From assembly GCF_026104355.1 (NCBI RefSeq), contig NZ_CP110535.1:1674001-1738000 (forward strand): a DNA stretch of 64,000 nt, given 5' to 3'. A program made the position numbers and the translations under genes. Shown one piece after another: positions 8,308 through 17,906 of the stretch. How positions within the stretch are numbered: the first letter of the stretch is position 1; each line of letters opens with the position of its first letter. The notes under the pieces were generated by a model, which was given only the letters and a program-made list of their open reading frames with translations, was not told the origin of the DNA and searched no databases. The DNA comes from Halomonas sp. BDJS001. Lineage in GTDB: Bacteria > Pseudomonadota > Gammaproteobacteria > Pseudomonadales > Halomonadaceae.

Positions 8308-9900
8308 ATGTCACAAACCGACAGGAAACAGTTAAAGCGAAGCGTCTTTATGCCGGCCTTCGTGATTATTATGCTGGCCGTCATCATTGGTTTGGTTAAT
8401 AACGAACTACTGGTCAGCGTTGCTCGGCAGTTGTTCTATCTTTCGCTTTCCGACTTTGGTTGGCTTTATCAGTTGTTGGCTATTTCAACGCTGGGTGTCA
8501 CGGCGTTTATCTTCTTTTCCAAGGCAGGCAATATCCGTTTGGGTGGGGCGAACGCAAAGCCCACGTTTTCGTTGGCGGCGACCTTTGCCATGGCGTTAAC
8601 CGGCGGGATAGCGACGGGCGTGGTTACCTACTCGGTCAATGAGCCCATCATCTATCTGGGCAATGTCTATGGCGAGATCGGCAATCAGTCATTTGAGCCC
8701 AACAGTGGCGAAGCGGCCATCTTTGCACTGGCCAGAAGCTTCCATAACTGGAGCTTTATTCCCTACGCCATGTACTCCATCGTTGGCTTGATGATTGGCT
8801 ATATGCACTTTAATCGCAAAGAGCGCTTCTCGATCTCTTCAACGCTGGCCCCGCTATTAGGCAGTCGCGAACGCAGTCCCGTCGTGCGAGCCGTGGTCGA
8901 CATCATTTCAATACTCGCCATCGCACTAGGGCTGGCATCATCGTTAGGGGCTGGCCTGGCACTGATCAGTTCTGGCATTGAAGCTGAGTACGGTATCGCT
9001 TCGAGCCCTACCACTTGGCTGATTTTAACACTGATTATTTCGGCGATCTTTATTACCTCGGCGGTATCGGGTCTTAAGCGAGGCATTCGTTTCCTCTCAT
9101 CGGTCAATGCTTATATTTTTTACGCTTTCGTCGCTATATTGCTAATCATTGGCCCAGTCAATTACATCCTGAGTCTGTCGGTAACCAGCTTGGGTTACTG
9201 GTTCGATAACTTCTTCCTTTGGTCATTCGACACCAAAGAGGCGGGTGGTGAAGCGTTGGTTACCTGGTGGACGATGTACGACTGGTCGATCTGGATCGCC
9301 TATGCCCCGTTGATGGGCCTTTTTTTGGCGCGTATTTCCTATGGCAGAACGCTACGGGAATTTCTGGTGATTAACTGGATTCTGCCTTCCGTGTTCGGCA
9401 TCGTTTGGTTCGCTATCTGGGGCGGGTCGGCGATCAAATGGCAGATGGATGGCACCCTCGATCTGGTGAGCGTGGTGACTGAGAACGGCGCCGTTTCGGG
9501 GCTTTGGGGTTTCCTGCAAAACCTGCCAATGTCCGCTTTGCTGATCCCGTTAGCCATTTTTACGCTGATTATTTCTTTCTCAACGGCTGCTGACTCGATG
9601 TCATCGACCATCGCTACCATCTGCACTCGAAACATGACGGCGGAGGAGGAAGCTCCCCGTAAGCAGAAAATCCTTTGGGGGCTATCAATCGCGATTATCG
9701 CCTATGTGATGGTCGCCTTTGGCGGCGGCGCCCAGGGGGTCGATGGTATTAAATTCCTGGCGGCGGCGGGCGGTTTTATCGTGCTGTTTCTGTTTTTGCT
9801 GATTGTGGCTTCTGCGGTGAAGGTTTTCATTATGGATGGCGCTAATAAACCCCAAGAGAGTCAAGCGCGCATTAAGCAAGCCGAGGATGTCTATGAGTGA
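8308..9900 (+). CDS. BCCT family transporter in the hut operon
   Basis: The 530-residue polytopic membrane protein of about 12 segments has the BCCT signature around residue 310 (TWWTMYDWSIWIAYAPLMG, then LARISYGRTLREF). BCCT carriers move quaternary ammonium compounds such as betaine, choline and carnitine, usually with Na+ or H+, but some members take other substrates. The gene lies between hutU and the hutH paralogue, and its stop overlaps the next gene. Substrate assignment to histidine, urocanate or a methylated histidine such as hercynine (a betaine) is inference from position. AGGAG (8297-8301) precedes the ATG. Confidence 0.9.
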   Translation: MSQTDRKQLKRSVFMPAFVIIMLAVIIGLVNNELLVSVARQLFYLSLSDFGWLYQLLAISTLGVTAFIFFSKAGNIRLGGANAKPTFSLAATFAMALTGGIATGVVTYSVNEPIIYLGNVYGEIGNQSFEPNSGEAAIFALARSFHNWSFIPYAMYSIVGLMIGYMHFNRKERFSISSTLAPLLGSRERSPVVRAVVDIISILAIALGLASSLGAGLALISSGIEAEYGIASSPTTWLILTLIISAIFITSAVSGLKRGIRFLSSVNAYIFYAFVAILLIIGPVNYILSLSVTSLGYWFDNFFLWSFDTKEAGGEALVTWWTMYDWSIWIAYAPLMGLFLARISYGRTLREFLVINWILPSVFGIVWFAIWGGSAIKWQMDGTLDLVSVVTENGAVSGLWGFLQNLPMSALLIPLAIFTLIISFSTAADSMSSTIATICTRNMTAEEEAPRKQKILWGLSIAIIAYVMVAFGGGAQGVDGIKFLAAAGGFIVLFLFLLIVASAVKVFIMDGANKPQESQARIKQAEDVYE

Positions 9901-11446
9901 GTTGCCTCGCCTCGTTGAAATTGGCAACACGCCTCCCGCTTGGCGGGAGGTGGTCAAGGTCGCCTGTCACGGGTATCAGATGTCGCTGTCGCCCTCGGTC
10001 TGGGAGAAGGTTCGCTGTGCCCGCGAGGCTGTTGAGAAGATCGCCGCTTCAAGCGTGCCCCATTACGGTATCAATACCGGGTTAGGTGCCTTATGCGACG
10101 TAGTGCTTAAACAGGATGAGCTGCAACGTCTTTCGCACCATACCTTGATGAGTCATGCCTGTGGTGTTGGTACCCCGCTGCGAACGGAGCAGGTTCGCGC
10201 CATTATGTGCAGCGCGGTGATCAACTACAGTCACGGCTACTCCGGCATCAGTCCGGCCGTGGTGGAGGGACTGATAAGGCTGCTCAATGAGCAGATTACT
10301 CCCGTCGTACCCTCACGCGGCTCGGTGGGTTATCTCACTCATATGGCACACATTGGCTTGGCCCTAATCGGTCACGGCGATGTTGAGTTTCGTGGGCAAC
10401 GGATGCCTGCCAAGCAGGCGCTGGAGGCCATCGGTATGGTGCCGGTAACGCTTGGGCCCAAGGATGGGCTGAGCCTGGTGAACGGCACCCCCGCGATGAC
10501 CGGGCTGGCCTGTTTGGCGCTTGACGATGCAGCGCGCCTCTCCGCCTGGGCAGATATTATCGGTGCCATGAGCTTTGAGGCATTGGGCGGACAGTTGAAT
10601 GCGTTTATGGCCGAGGTGACGGCCCTCAAATGCCACCCAGGCGTTCAGCAAACTGGCGACAACTTGCGCAGGCTTCTTGCGGGCAGTGCCCACCTGGCGC
10701 GTCATAAAGGGCAGCGGTTACAGGATGCGCTAAGCCTGCGTTCAATGCCCCAGGTACATGGTGCCTGCCGCGACCAGCTCGACCATGCGGAAAAGCAGGT
10801 CGAGAAAGAGCTTAATTCCGCCACCGATAATCCGTTAGTGATTCCCGTTGAAGATGGCTACCAGGTTGTGTCTCAGGCTAATCCTCACGGCGCCTCGGTG
10901 GCGATGGCCTGCGATCTGTTGGCCATTGCAGCTTGTGAGTGGAGTTCGATTTCCGAGCGGCGCGCCTACCGCTTAGTGACCCCCCAGGCGAATCAGTTGC
11001 CGCCTTTCCTGACCACTGAAAGTGGCGTCAAGTCCGGCATGATGATCGCCCACTATTCGGCGGCTTCCCTGGTGGCTGATAACAAGCGTCTGGCGCAGCC
11101 CGCGGTTACCGATAATTTTATCACCTCGGGCCTCCAGGAAGACCATCTAAGCTTTGGCGAAAGTGCTGCCCTGAAACTGAACAAGAGCCTCGAAAATGCT
11201 TTCCACGTGCTTGCGATCGAATACCTTCTGGCCTCTCAGGCGCTTGATTTAATTGGCAGCGATGATTTTGCCAAGGGCACCTCAATGGCCTGGAAATCAC
11301 TGCGAGAAGTTCTGCCTGTTTACCAGGAAGAGCATGCGCTGCACCTGGATATTGAGGCGGCTTATCAGTGCCTCCAGGAGACTCACGTGATTGATAAATT
11401 GCAGTCCATTGCCCCGAACTTGCTGCCGAGTCGGCAGCCTAGCTAA
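9893..11446 (+). CDS. HutH-like aromatic amino acid lyase family protein lacking the MIO tripeptide
   Basis: The protein is 517 residues long from ATG 9893, which overlaps the BCCT stop and has GAGG 5-6 nt upstream; ATG 9887 is an alternative. It is clearly of the histidine/phenylalanine ammonia-lyase fold: HYGINTGLG (57-65), [32 protein letters not shown] and LQEDHLSFG are all present. The MIO-forming Ala-Ser-Gly is missing. GSVG (143-146) runs straight into [14 protein letters not shown], and an alignment with HutH of this locus needs only a three-residue gap at ASG. Such a protein should be unable to form the electrophilic cofactor, so it is either a regulatory or pseudo-enzyme subunit or has another activity. 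Similar hutH paralogues occur in Pseudomonas hut loci. Confidence 0.88.
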   Translation: MSELPRLVEIGNTPPAWREVVKVACHGYQMSLSPSVWEKVRCAREAVEKIAASSVPHYGINTGLGALCDVVLKQDELQRLSHHTLMSHACGVGTPLRTEQVRAIMCSAVINYSHGYSGISPAVVEGLIRLLNEQITPVVPSRGSVGYLTHMAHIGLALIGHGDVEFRGQRMPAKQALEAIGMVPVTLGPKDGLSLVNGTPAMTGLACLALDDAARLSAWADIIGAMSFEALGGQLNAFMAEVTALKCHPGVQQTGDNLRRLLAGSAHLARHKGQRLQDALSLRSMPQVHGACRDQLDHAEKQVEKELNSATDNPLVIPVEDGYQVVSQANPHGASVAMACDLLAIAACEWSSISERRAYRLVTPQANQLPPFLTTESGVKSGMMIAHYSAASLVADNKRLAQPAVTDNFITSGLQEDHLSFGESAALKLNKSLENAFHVLAIEYLLASQALDLIGSDDFAKGTSMAWKSLREVLPVYQEEHALHLDIEAAYQCLQETHVIDKLQSIAPNLLPSRQPS

Positions 11447-11457
11447 CAGGAGGATGC

Positions 11458-12666
11458 ATGAAACAGCTATGGCATCACTGTCATGCGGTGACCCTGGCGG
11501 GTGGCCAATACGCGATTGTGCGTGATGCGGCGCTGATTATAGACGCCGGGCGGATTGCCTGGATCGGCACTAAGGCGCAACTTGATAGCGATGCTGCCTT
11601 CGATGAAGTGCGCGACCTGGGTGGGCGCTGGTTAACGCCGGGGTTGATCGACTGCCACACGCACTTAGTGTTTGGCGGTGACCGAAGCAATGAGTTTGAG
11701 CAACGCCTGGAGGGAGTGAGCTATAGCGATATAGCAAAACAGGGTGGTGGGATCGTTAGCAGCGTGCGGGCAACGCGCGAGGCCAGTCTTGACGAATTAC
11801 TGGCCAGTGCTGAGGAGCGCGCGAGGGTGCTGCTACGCGAGGGCGTCACCACGCTAGAGATCAAGTCGGGGTATGGGCTTGATCTGGAGAGCGAGCGCAA
11901 AATGCTCAAGGTGGCCCGGGCGCTGGGGGAACGGCTGCCTGTCGATGTGCTTACTACATGCCTTGCAGCCCACGCGCTGCCGCCCGAATACCGTGAGCGT
12001 AGCGATGGGTATATTGATCTAGTCTGCGAAACGATTTTGCCGACCCTGGCGAGGGAAGGCCTTATCGACGCCGTCGATGGCTTCTGTGAAGGCATTGCCT
12101 TCTCTGTCGAACAGATACGGCGTGTGTTTGAAACGGCAAAGCAACTGGGCCTGCCCCTCAAGCTACATGCTGAGCAACTGTCGCACCTTGGCGGTTGCCA
12201 ACTGGCTGCGGAGTTCGGCGCGCTTTCTGCTGACCACGTCGAATACGCCGATAAAGCGGATGCGCGTGCGATGGCACAGAGCAGCACTGCCGCGGTGTTA
12301 TTGCCTGGGGCCTTCCTGACGCTACGTGAAACCCAACTGCCGCCGATTGCAGACTTTCGTGAGCAGGGTGTCACCATGGTGCTGGCCAGCGACCTAAATC
12401 CCGGTACATCGCCAGTGCTGTCGTTACGATTGATGATGAATCTGGGCTGCACGCTATTCCGCCTTACCCCTGAAGAAGCGCTGGCAGGCGTGACCATCAA
12501 TGCCGCTAAGGCGCTGGGCATTGAAGCCACTCACGGTTCCCTCGAGGTAGGTAAATGGGCAGACGCGGTCGTATGGGATATTACCGGGCCGGCGGAACTG
12601 AGCTACTGGCTGGGCGGACAATTGCCGGTCACGGTCTTCAAAGCAGGTAAGGAGATAGAAGTATGA
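11458..12666 (+). CDS. hutI: Imidazolonepropionase
   Basis: HutI hydrolyses 4-imidazolone-5-propanoate to N-formimino-L-glutamate, the third hut step. The 402-residue amidohydrolase has the metal-binding [13 protein letters not shown] (about 63-75), the substrate-region [16 protein letters not shown], the [10 protein letters not shown] segment and [10 protein letters not shown], all standard for HutI. It starts 12 bp after the hutH paralogue with AGGAGG upstream, and its stop overlaps the hutG start by 4 bp, so translation is probably coupled. Confidence 0.98.
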   Translation: MKQLWHHCHAVTLAGGQYAIVRDAALIIDAGRIAWIGTKAQLDSDAAFDEVRDLGGRWLTPGLIDCHTHLVFGGDRSNEFEQRLEGVSYSDIAKQGGGIVSSVRATREASLDELLASAEERARVLLREGVTTLEIKSGYGLDLESERKMLKVARALGERLPVDVLTTCLAAHALPPEYRERSDGYIDLVCETILPTLAREGLIDAVDGFCEGIAFSVEQIRRVFETAKQLGLPLKLHAEQLSHLGGCQLAAEFGALSADHVEYADKADARAMAQSSTAAVLLPGAFLTLRETQLPPIADFREQGVTMVLASDLNPGTSPVLSLRLMMNLGCTLFRLTPEEALAGVTINAAKALGIEATHGSLEVGKWADAVVWDITGPAELSYWLGGQLPVTVFKAGKEIEV

Positions 12667-13484
12667 GCGACAGTTACCAACTCACTCAGGGCGATACGCC
12701 GCTATTGATTTCAATGCCTCACGCAGGTATCGCGCTAACGCCGGAAGTGGAGGCGGGGCTTACTAAAGCAGCGCTCAGCCTTGCAGACACCGACTGGCAT
12801 ATACCCAAGCTTTACGACTTTGCCGCTGAGCTTGGGGCGAGCCGCATTGAGGCGCGCTATTCGCGCTACGTCATCGACCTTAATCGGCCGGAGAGCGATA
12901 AGCCACTTTACGCTGGCGCGACGACCGGGCTGTTCCCCAGTACGGATTTCGACGGTAACCCGCTGTTTGAAGAGAATCAGGTACCCTCTAAGACGCAGCG
13001 CGACTGGGCCAAAGAGCATGTTTGGCGCCCCTACCACAACGCCCTGGCAAGCGAATTGGCGCGGCTAAAGGCGCGCTTCGGCTATGCGCTACTCTTTGAC
13101 GCGCACTCTATTCGCTCAAAGATACCGCGGCTTTTTGATGACCAACTGCCGGATATTAATCTGGGTACCTTCGAGGAGCAAAGCTGCGATCCTGAGCTTA
13201 GTCAGCGCTTACTGACAACGTGTGCTTCTCAAACGCGCTTTAGCCACGTGATTAATGGTCGTTTCAAGGGCGGTCATATCACCCGCGGTTATGGGGATCC
13301 CGCTAACCATATTCATGCCGTACAGCTCGAACTCTCCCAGCGCACCTATATGAATGAACCTGGCGACGAACAACCGGTCTTTGCCTATCGCGAAGACCGC
13401 GCCGCTGAAGTGCGCCCGCTGCTACGTGAGCTACTTGAGGCTATGCAGCGATGGGGAGACGTTAGCTACAGCCAGGGTAAGTAA
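12663..13484 (+). CDS. hutG: N-formylglutamate deformylase
   Basis: HutG (273 residues, FGase family) hydrolyses N-formyl-L-glutamate to glutamate and formate, the last step of the pathway that passes through HutF. Diagnostic segments are LLISMPHAG near the N terminus, [29 protein letters not shown] and [13 protein letters not shown]. Start and hutI stop overlap as ATGA. It ends the operon, 22 bp before the convergent lipoprotein gene; no clear terminator is visible there. Confidence 0.97.
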   Translation: MSDSYQLTQGDTPLLISMPHAGIALTPEVEAGLTKAALSLADTDWHIPKLYDFAAELGASRIEARYSRYVIDLNRPESDKPLYAGATTGLFPSTDFDGNPLFEENQVPSKTQRDWAKEHVWRPYHNALASELARLKARFGYALLFDAHSIRSKIPRLFDDQLPDINLGTFEEQSCDPELSQRLLTTCASQTRFSHVINGRFKGGHITRGYGDPANHIHAVQLELSQRTYMNEPGDEQPVFAYREDRAAEVRPLLRELLEAMQRWGDVSYSQGK

Positions 13485-13505
13485 GACAATGTAGTCTTGA
13501 TTTGC

Positions 13506-14696
13506 TCAATACCCGGTCATTTCCAGGTAGCCCTCGCCAAGCGGTTCGCCGCTGGCGCGGTCGTTGACCACTACTTCGCCTTCCCAGTAGGGCACGCTGG
13601 TGGTCATCCAGCGGTTGGCGTGGGGCGCTTCGATAGTGATATCGAGCTCAACTGAGGCTATTTCCAGTCGCCAGCGGGTGGGTACTTCGCGACCGGCAAC
13701 GGACGAGGTCGCCAGCGGTGTGAGGGTGATGTCGTCGGTGGCTAAAGGCGTGGTATCTCCCTGCGGCGAAATCCAGGTGCCGGAGCGGTAGTTCGCGCCT
13801 TGTTCGGCTTCAGTGCCGTCACTACTGTCACCACCCCCACGTAATTGAAACGCCATCAGCTTGTGGCCGTTATCCAGATGGAGCGAGAACCAGTCCCAGC
13901 CGGACTGGCGGGCATCAAGCAGTTGGCTGCTCCATTCACGATCCAGCCAGCCGCGGCCGCTGACGGTCTTGGTTTCGCCGTTAAGGGTGACATCGCCCTC
14001 TATCTGCCAGAAGGGCTGGCTGTAGTACATCGAACCTTGGCCATTGGCGGCTTTCTGGCTGAACCCCTCTTCGTCGTGAAAGATGAGCGGCCCCTCGGCG
14101 GTCAGTTCCAACGTATAGCCAAAACGTGAAGAGTCTTCACCGCTGTAAGCAGTGAGGGTGAGATCATTGAAGTCGGCATTATCGACCTCTTCATTTGCTT
14201 TAAGCTGCCAGTCGTCTAACCAGGCGTGGAACGGAGTAGCGATAACGCCAGCCTGGGCATCGTGGGGTTGCTCAAGCGCGGCTTGGGAGTGGCTGCGCCC
14301 AAAGCGCTCGGCTACCTGATGCTGCTTGCCTTGGGAGATCGCCATATGGGCCATCCAGAGTTGATCGGCGGCCCAGGGTGTTGGTTCAGGGCGTTCGTTG
14401 GGTGGCATAAGCGCCTGACGAAACAGCGTCCACTGCAGGCCGAGGGGCTCACCGTCGGCGTCTTCCAGATTAGCGGTGAGATACCACCACTCGATACGGT
14501 AATCCGGGTGGGCAGCATGGTCTTGTGGAAAGCGAATAGCCTGGTTGGGTTCTGCATGCTGAAAACCCTCTGCCGTTTGCCCCAAACCGGCAAAGCCTGC
14601 GCTGCTGCTGTCGGTTGGCTGCTCTTCTCTACAACCGTAGAGCGTTAGCGAAGCACTTATTAGTAGGCTGAGAGTTAACCATTTATGTAAGCTCAT
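13506..14696 (-). CDS. AttH/CrtC-like lipocalin-domain lipoprotein
   Basis: The 396-residue protein has a lipoprotein signal ending in a probable lipobox (about 13-22, Ser-Leu-Thr-Leu-Tyr-Gly-Cys). Its body matches the carotenoid 1,2-hydratase/AttH fold: DYRIEWWYLTANLED, GLQWTLFRQAL, GRGWLDREWSSQLL and GWDWFSLHLDNG. In the Agrobacterium att locus AttH accompanies an ABC transporter. Here the gene overlaps the permease stop by 4 bp, which makes a three-gene operon. It is probably an envelope-anchored partner of that transporter, and carotenoid hydration is unlikely as no carotenoid genes are nearby. Confidence 0.82.
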   Translation of the reverse strand: MSLHKWLTLSLLISASLTLYGCREEQPTDSSSAGFAGLGQTAEGFQHAEPNQAIRFPQDHAAHPDYRIEWWYLTANLEDADGEPLGLQWTLFRQALMPPNERPEPTPWAADQLWMAHMAISQGKQHQVAERFGRSHSQAALEQPHDAQAGVIATPFHAWLDDWQLKANEEVDNADFNDLTLTAYSGEDSSRFGYTLELTAEGPLIFHDEEGFSQKAANGQGSMYYSQPFWQIEGDVTLNGETKTVSGRGWLDREWSSQLLDARQSGWDWFSLHLDNGHKLMAFQLRGGGDSSDGTEAEQGANYRSGTWISPQGDTTPLATDDITLTPLATSSVAGREVPTRWRLEIASVELDITIEAPHANRWMTTSVPYWEGEVVVNDRASGEPLGEGYLEMTGY

Positions 14697-17194
14697 TGAT
14701 TGGCCTCTTCTGCCAGTAAGGCTCGCGGCGAGGCGCGCCAGAAACGCAGCGTAGGCAGGGCAGCCGCCAGTAGGGCGACACCCACGGCGGTCGCCAGGGT
14801 AACGGCCATTTCCCAGGGGAATAGATAGAGCGGCAGTCGCCAGCCGAAAGCGGCCACATTGATGATAGCCACTAAGCCCCAGGTAATGGCGATACCCAGC
14901 GGAATCGCTAGCAGGCCGGTCGCTAATGCAGCGCCACCGAGTTGGGCCAGATTCAGTTGCGCCAACTGCGCACGGGGCACGCCCAGCGCCCAGAGCGGTG
15001 CTAACTGTTGGCGCCGGCTGCGCGCCTGGGTCAGCAGGCTGGCGAACAGAGCCAGGGCCGCCACCGCTAGGGTCAAACCATTGAGGGCGCGGGTAATGGT
15101 AAAGGTACGCTCAAAAATCTCGGTAGCGATGCGCTTGATCTCCCTTTGATCACTCAGCGCATCGCTACCGAGGTCAAAGCGTTCGCCCAGGGCAGCGCGC
15201 AAGGCATCAACATCCGCGTTATCACTCAGCACTAAGCCCATGGAGCTGGGCGGCGCATCAAACCGAGCGGCAAGCTGGGGCGATGCCATCAACACCTGCC
15301 TGCTGGGGTTGCCGTAATCGGGATAAATAGCGGCGATGGCCAGCGTTTCATTGGCGCCCGGCGCGCTAAGGGTTAGCTGGTCGCCGGGGGCGAGGTTCTC
15401 TGCGGTGGCGAGCTGCTCATTAATAAAAATTGCCCCCTCGCTAAAGGCTGCCCAGGCGGATGAGCGGCTCTGTAGGGTGACTAGTAGCGGCCAGTGTGGG
15501 GTTAATGACTCACCGGGGGTAATGCCGTAAAGCTCGATAGGCGAGCCTATTGAGCGGCTGCCTTCTGGCGTGGTGGCGGCCTGCAGGGCTGCCTCACTGC
15601 GCCGAGTCAGCAGCCGTTCAGACACCTCCGGGCGGCCAGCGAGCCAGGCGTCAATCTCTGCGTACTGCTCGCTGGGAGCATTTAAATAGAGCGGGGCGAC
15701 CAGGCGTTGATCAAGCCACTCTAAAAAGGTGAGGCGAAAGCCGCCAACCATACTGCCGACGCCCAGGTTGGCCGCTAGCGCAATGAGAAGCGCCATCATG
15801 GCCAGTGACAGCCTGGGGAGCTGTAGCTGCATATCCGCCATTGCCCAGTGGATAAGCGGGCGCCGATGGGCAAGGTAAGCCAGCCCTTTCAGCAGTAGCG
15901 CTAACAGGGGCGGAAGCCATAGCGCGCTGGCCAATAGCAGCGCGGCAATCAGCCCAAAGCCCGCCACCAAACCATCGCCAGGGGGCTGAAAGCGTAGCCA
16001 GGTATACAGCGCTAGCGCAATACTCAAGGCGAGGGCACCGCTGATGCTCATCAGCGTTAATTGACGCCGGTAACCGCGGCGCCAGGCCTGCATCTGACCT
16101 AACTCCAGCATGTTCAGGCGGGCAGCGCGCCATAACACACCGCTGCCCGCCAGCAGTAGCCCGCCAAGGCTAACCGCCAGCCCACCGACCCAGTAGTGCC
16201 AGGGCAGGTTGAGTTCTTGCCCCACGCCTGCGCCATAAAGCGAGCCCAGGGTCGCCGCGACATCGGGCAGTAACAAACGTGCCAGCCAAACGCCGCTGGC
16301 AATGCCGGCAAGTGCCCCGATCAGACCGAGCAGGAGTAACTCAACGCTTAGCGCCACCACTAAACGGCGCCCTGAGACACCCAGCACCCGTAGGGTGCGC
16401 AGCATGCCCAGGCGTTGCTCCAGCGCCAGGCCTAGCGCTGCCTGAACAATAAATAGCCCTACCACCCAGGCCAGTAGCCCTAAAGCGGTAAGGTTGAGAT
16501 GAAAGCTTTCTGTAAGCTGGCCGGGGGAGGCAAGCGTCGTGGCGTGGGTGAGGGTTAAGCCGGCCGGTGCTTCAGAGAGCGCCCCCGGGGCGGCTACCAT
16601 GCGGGTAATCTCGTTACCGCTTTCAAGCAACCGCGCCGCCGCCGCCATATCCATAATCAGCGTGTTAGGTGGGAGCGCTGACGATAAAATCAGCGGTGGA
16701 AGTTGCTGGCCCTCTGCTAGGGTCGGGGTGGCGCCTGATGCATCTTCGCGCTCTATCCCTAAGGCTGCCACGGTGTCAGGCGCTAGGCGTGTTTGCCACG
16801 GAGGGGTTAAAAAGTCGTTTAGCGCCGCAGAGGTATCTGCTTGAGCAAACGGGTTGTCGCCGGACAGGGTTAGCGGATCAATGCCGATCAGCGTAAGCCG
16901 GGTGCCATCCTGGCTAACGACTTCACCCTCGAGCATAGGCGAAACAGGCAGGCCTGCTTGGCGCAGGGCGTGATACTCGGCGCGGGTGAGTGGGGCGCCA
17001 TCGCGCCGCTCAAGCTGATCCAGCTGGGTGGCAAACAGCGCATCGGCGCGGGCGTAGCTGTCCCTTGCCGTGGCATTGATCGCTTGGATGCCGCTCCATA
17101 GAGCGCTGGCCACCCAGAGGCCGAGTAGCAGCATGATTAATTGGCCAGGATGACGCCGGTAGTGGCTAAGCAGCGTGGATATAACCTGGGTCAT
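14693..17194 (-). CDS. ABC transporter permease, FtsX/MacB type
   Basis: The 833-residue permease has a first membrane segment at about residues 17-35, a large periplasmic domain, a cluster of helices near 250-480, a second soluble region and three C-terminal helices (about 715-825). This is the duplicated FtsX arrangement found in LolCE-like and AttG-like proteins. The start is taken at ATG 17194, where ATGA overlaps the stop of the ATPase gene. A longer frame would extend 32 codons into the ATPase gene without membrane-protein character. With its partners it probably moves lipid or lipoprotein substrates across the envelope. Confidence 0.88.
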   Translation of the reverse strand: MTQVISTLLSHYRRHPGQLIMLLLGLWVASALWSGIQAINATARDSYARADALFATQLDQLERRDGAPLTRAEYHALRQAGLPVSPMLEGEVVSQDGTRLTLIGIDPLTLSGDNPFAQADTSAALNDFLTPPWQTRLAPDTVAALGIEREDASGATPTLAEGQQLPPLILSSALPPNTLIMDMAAAARLLESGNEITRMVAAPGALSEAPAGLTLTHATTLASPGQLTESFHLNLTALGLLAWVVGLFIVQAALGLALEQRLGMLRTLRVLGVSGRRLVVALSVELLLLGLIGALAGIASGVWLARLLLPDVAATLGSLYGAGVGQELNLPWHYWVGGLAVSLGGLLLAGSGVLWRAARLNMLELGQMQAWRRGYRRQLTLMSISGALALSIALALYTWLRFQPPGDGLVAGFGLIAALLLASALWLPPLLALLLKGLAYLAHRRPLIHWAMADMQLQLPRLSLAMMALLIALAANLGVGSMVGGFRLTFLEWLDQRLVAPLYLNAPSEQYAEIDAWLAGRPEVSERLLTRRSEAALQAATTPEGSRSIGSPIELYGITPGESLTPHWPLLVTLQSRSSAWAAFSEGAIFINEQLATAENLAPGDQLTLSAPGANETLAIAAIYPDYGNPSRQVLMASPQLAARFDAPPSSMGLVLSDNADVDALRAALGERFDLGSDALSDQREIKRIATEIFERTFTITRALNGLTLAVAALALFASLLTQARSRRQQLAPLWALGVPRAQLAQLNLAQLGGAALATGLLAIPLGIAITWGLVAIINVAAFGWRLPLYLFPWEMAVTLATAVGVALLAAALPTLRFWRASPRALLAEEANQ

Positions 17195-17856
17195 AGCGCT
17201 GTGTCTAGTAACTGGCCGAGGCGCAGGCTTAGACAGCGACCGAGGGGTGCCGCCACTTGCCGGCTGTGAGTGACAACGAGCAGGGCGCACTGGGTTTCGT
17301 GGACGAGGCTTAATAACAGTTCAAGCACTTCACTTGCGCTGGTTTCATCTAAGTTACCCGTGGGTTCGTCGGCCAGCAGGAGGGCCGGGCGGGGAGCCAG
17401 GGCGCGACCGATCGCTAAGCGCTGCTGCTGCCCACCAGAGAGCTGTTCCGGGTAGCGTTTCTCCAAGCCCGTCAGCCCTAGCCGCTCAATTAAGTAGCTT
17501 GCCCAGTCGGCGTCATCGCGCTTGGCTAAGCGCGCCTGCAAGCGCAGATTGTCGATCACCGTTAGGCTGGGGACTAAATGAAACTGCTGGAAGACTAACC
17601 CCAATTGCTTGCGGCGTAGCTTGGCGCGTGCGGGCTCAGGTAATGAGGCGACGTTCTGGCCTTCAAGGGTAATTGTCCCTTGGTCGGGAAGATCCAAACC
17701 AGCGGCAAGATGCAAGAGGGTGGATTTACCGCTCCCGGATTCACCCATTAACGCCAGGCTCTCTCCTGCGGCCAAGCGTAGGGAGACATCTTCGAGTACC
17801 CTCAGCGGGCCTTGTGGCGTCGCGTAGGTTTTATGTACCTGACGGAGTTCCAGCAT
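17191..17856 (-). CDS. ABC transporter ATP-binding protein, LolD/MacB type
   Basis: The 221-residue ATPase has Walker [10 protein letters not shown] (38-46), Q-loop region [15 protein letters not shown], signature [10 protein letters not shown] and Walker [14 protein letters not shown], followed by the H-loop VVTHS. FQQFHL and the DEPTGNLD ending are typical of the LolD/FtsE/MacB subfamily, which pairs with FtsX-type permeases. It is the first gene of the ATPase-permease-lipoprotein operon and is translationally coupled to the permease by ATGA. Confidence 0.93.
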   Translation of the reverse strand: MLELRQVHKTYATPQGPLRVLEDVSLRLAAGESLALMGESGSGKSTLLHLAAGLDLPDQGTITLEGQNVASLPEPARAKLRRKQLGLVFQQFHLVPSLTVIDNLRLQARLAKRDDADWASYLIERLGLTGLEKRYPEQLSGGQQQRLAIGRALAPRPALLLADEPTGNLDETSASEVLELLLSLVHETQCALLVVTHSRQVAAPLGRCLSLRLGQLLDTAL

Positions 17857-17906
17857 AGGCGACTCATATATTGCTATAGAGGGAGGCGTTCCAGTAATGA
17901 AAAGGG

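Noticed and set aside
11721..12530. 269-codon frame opposite hutI
   Set aside because: It lies wholly antisense to a clear hutI, is Ser/Arg/Ala-rich without any domain and has no ribosome site.
17195..17290. 32-codon N-terminal extension of the FtsX-type permease
   Set aside because: It overlaps the ATPase gene, has no membrane-protein character, and ATGA at 17194 gives a standard coupled start.
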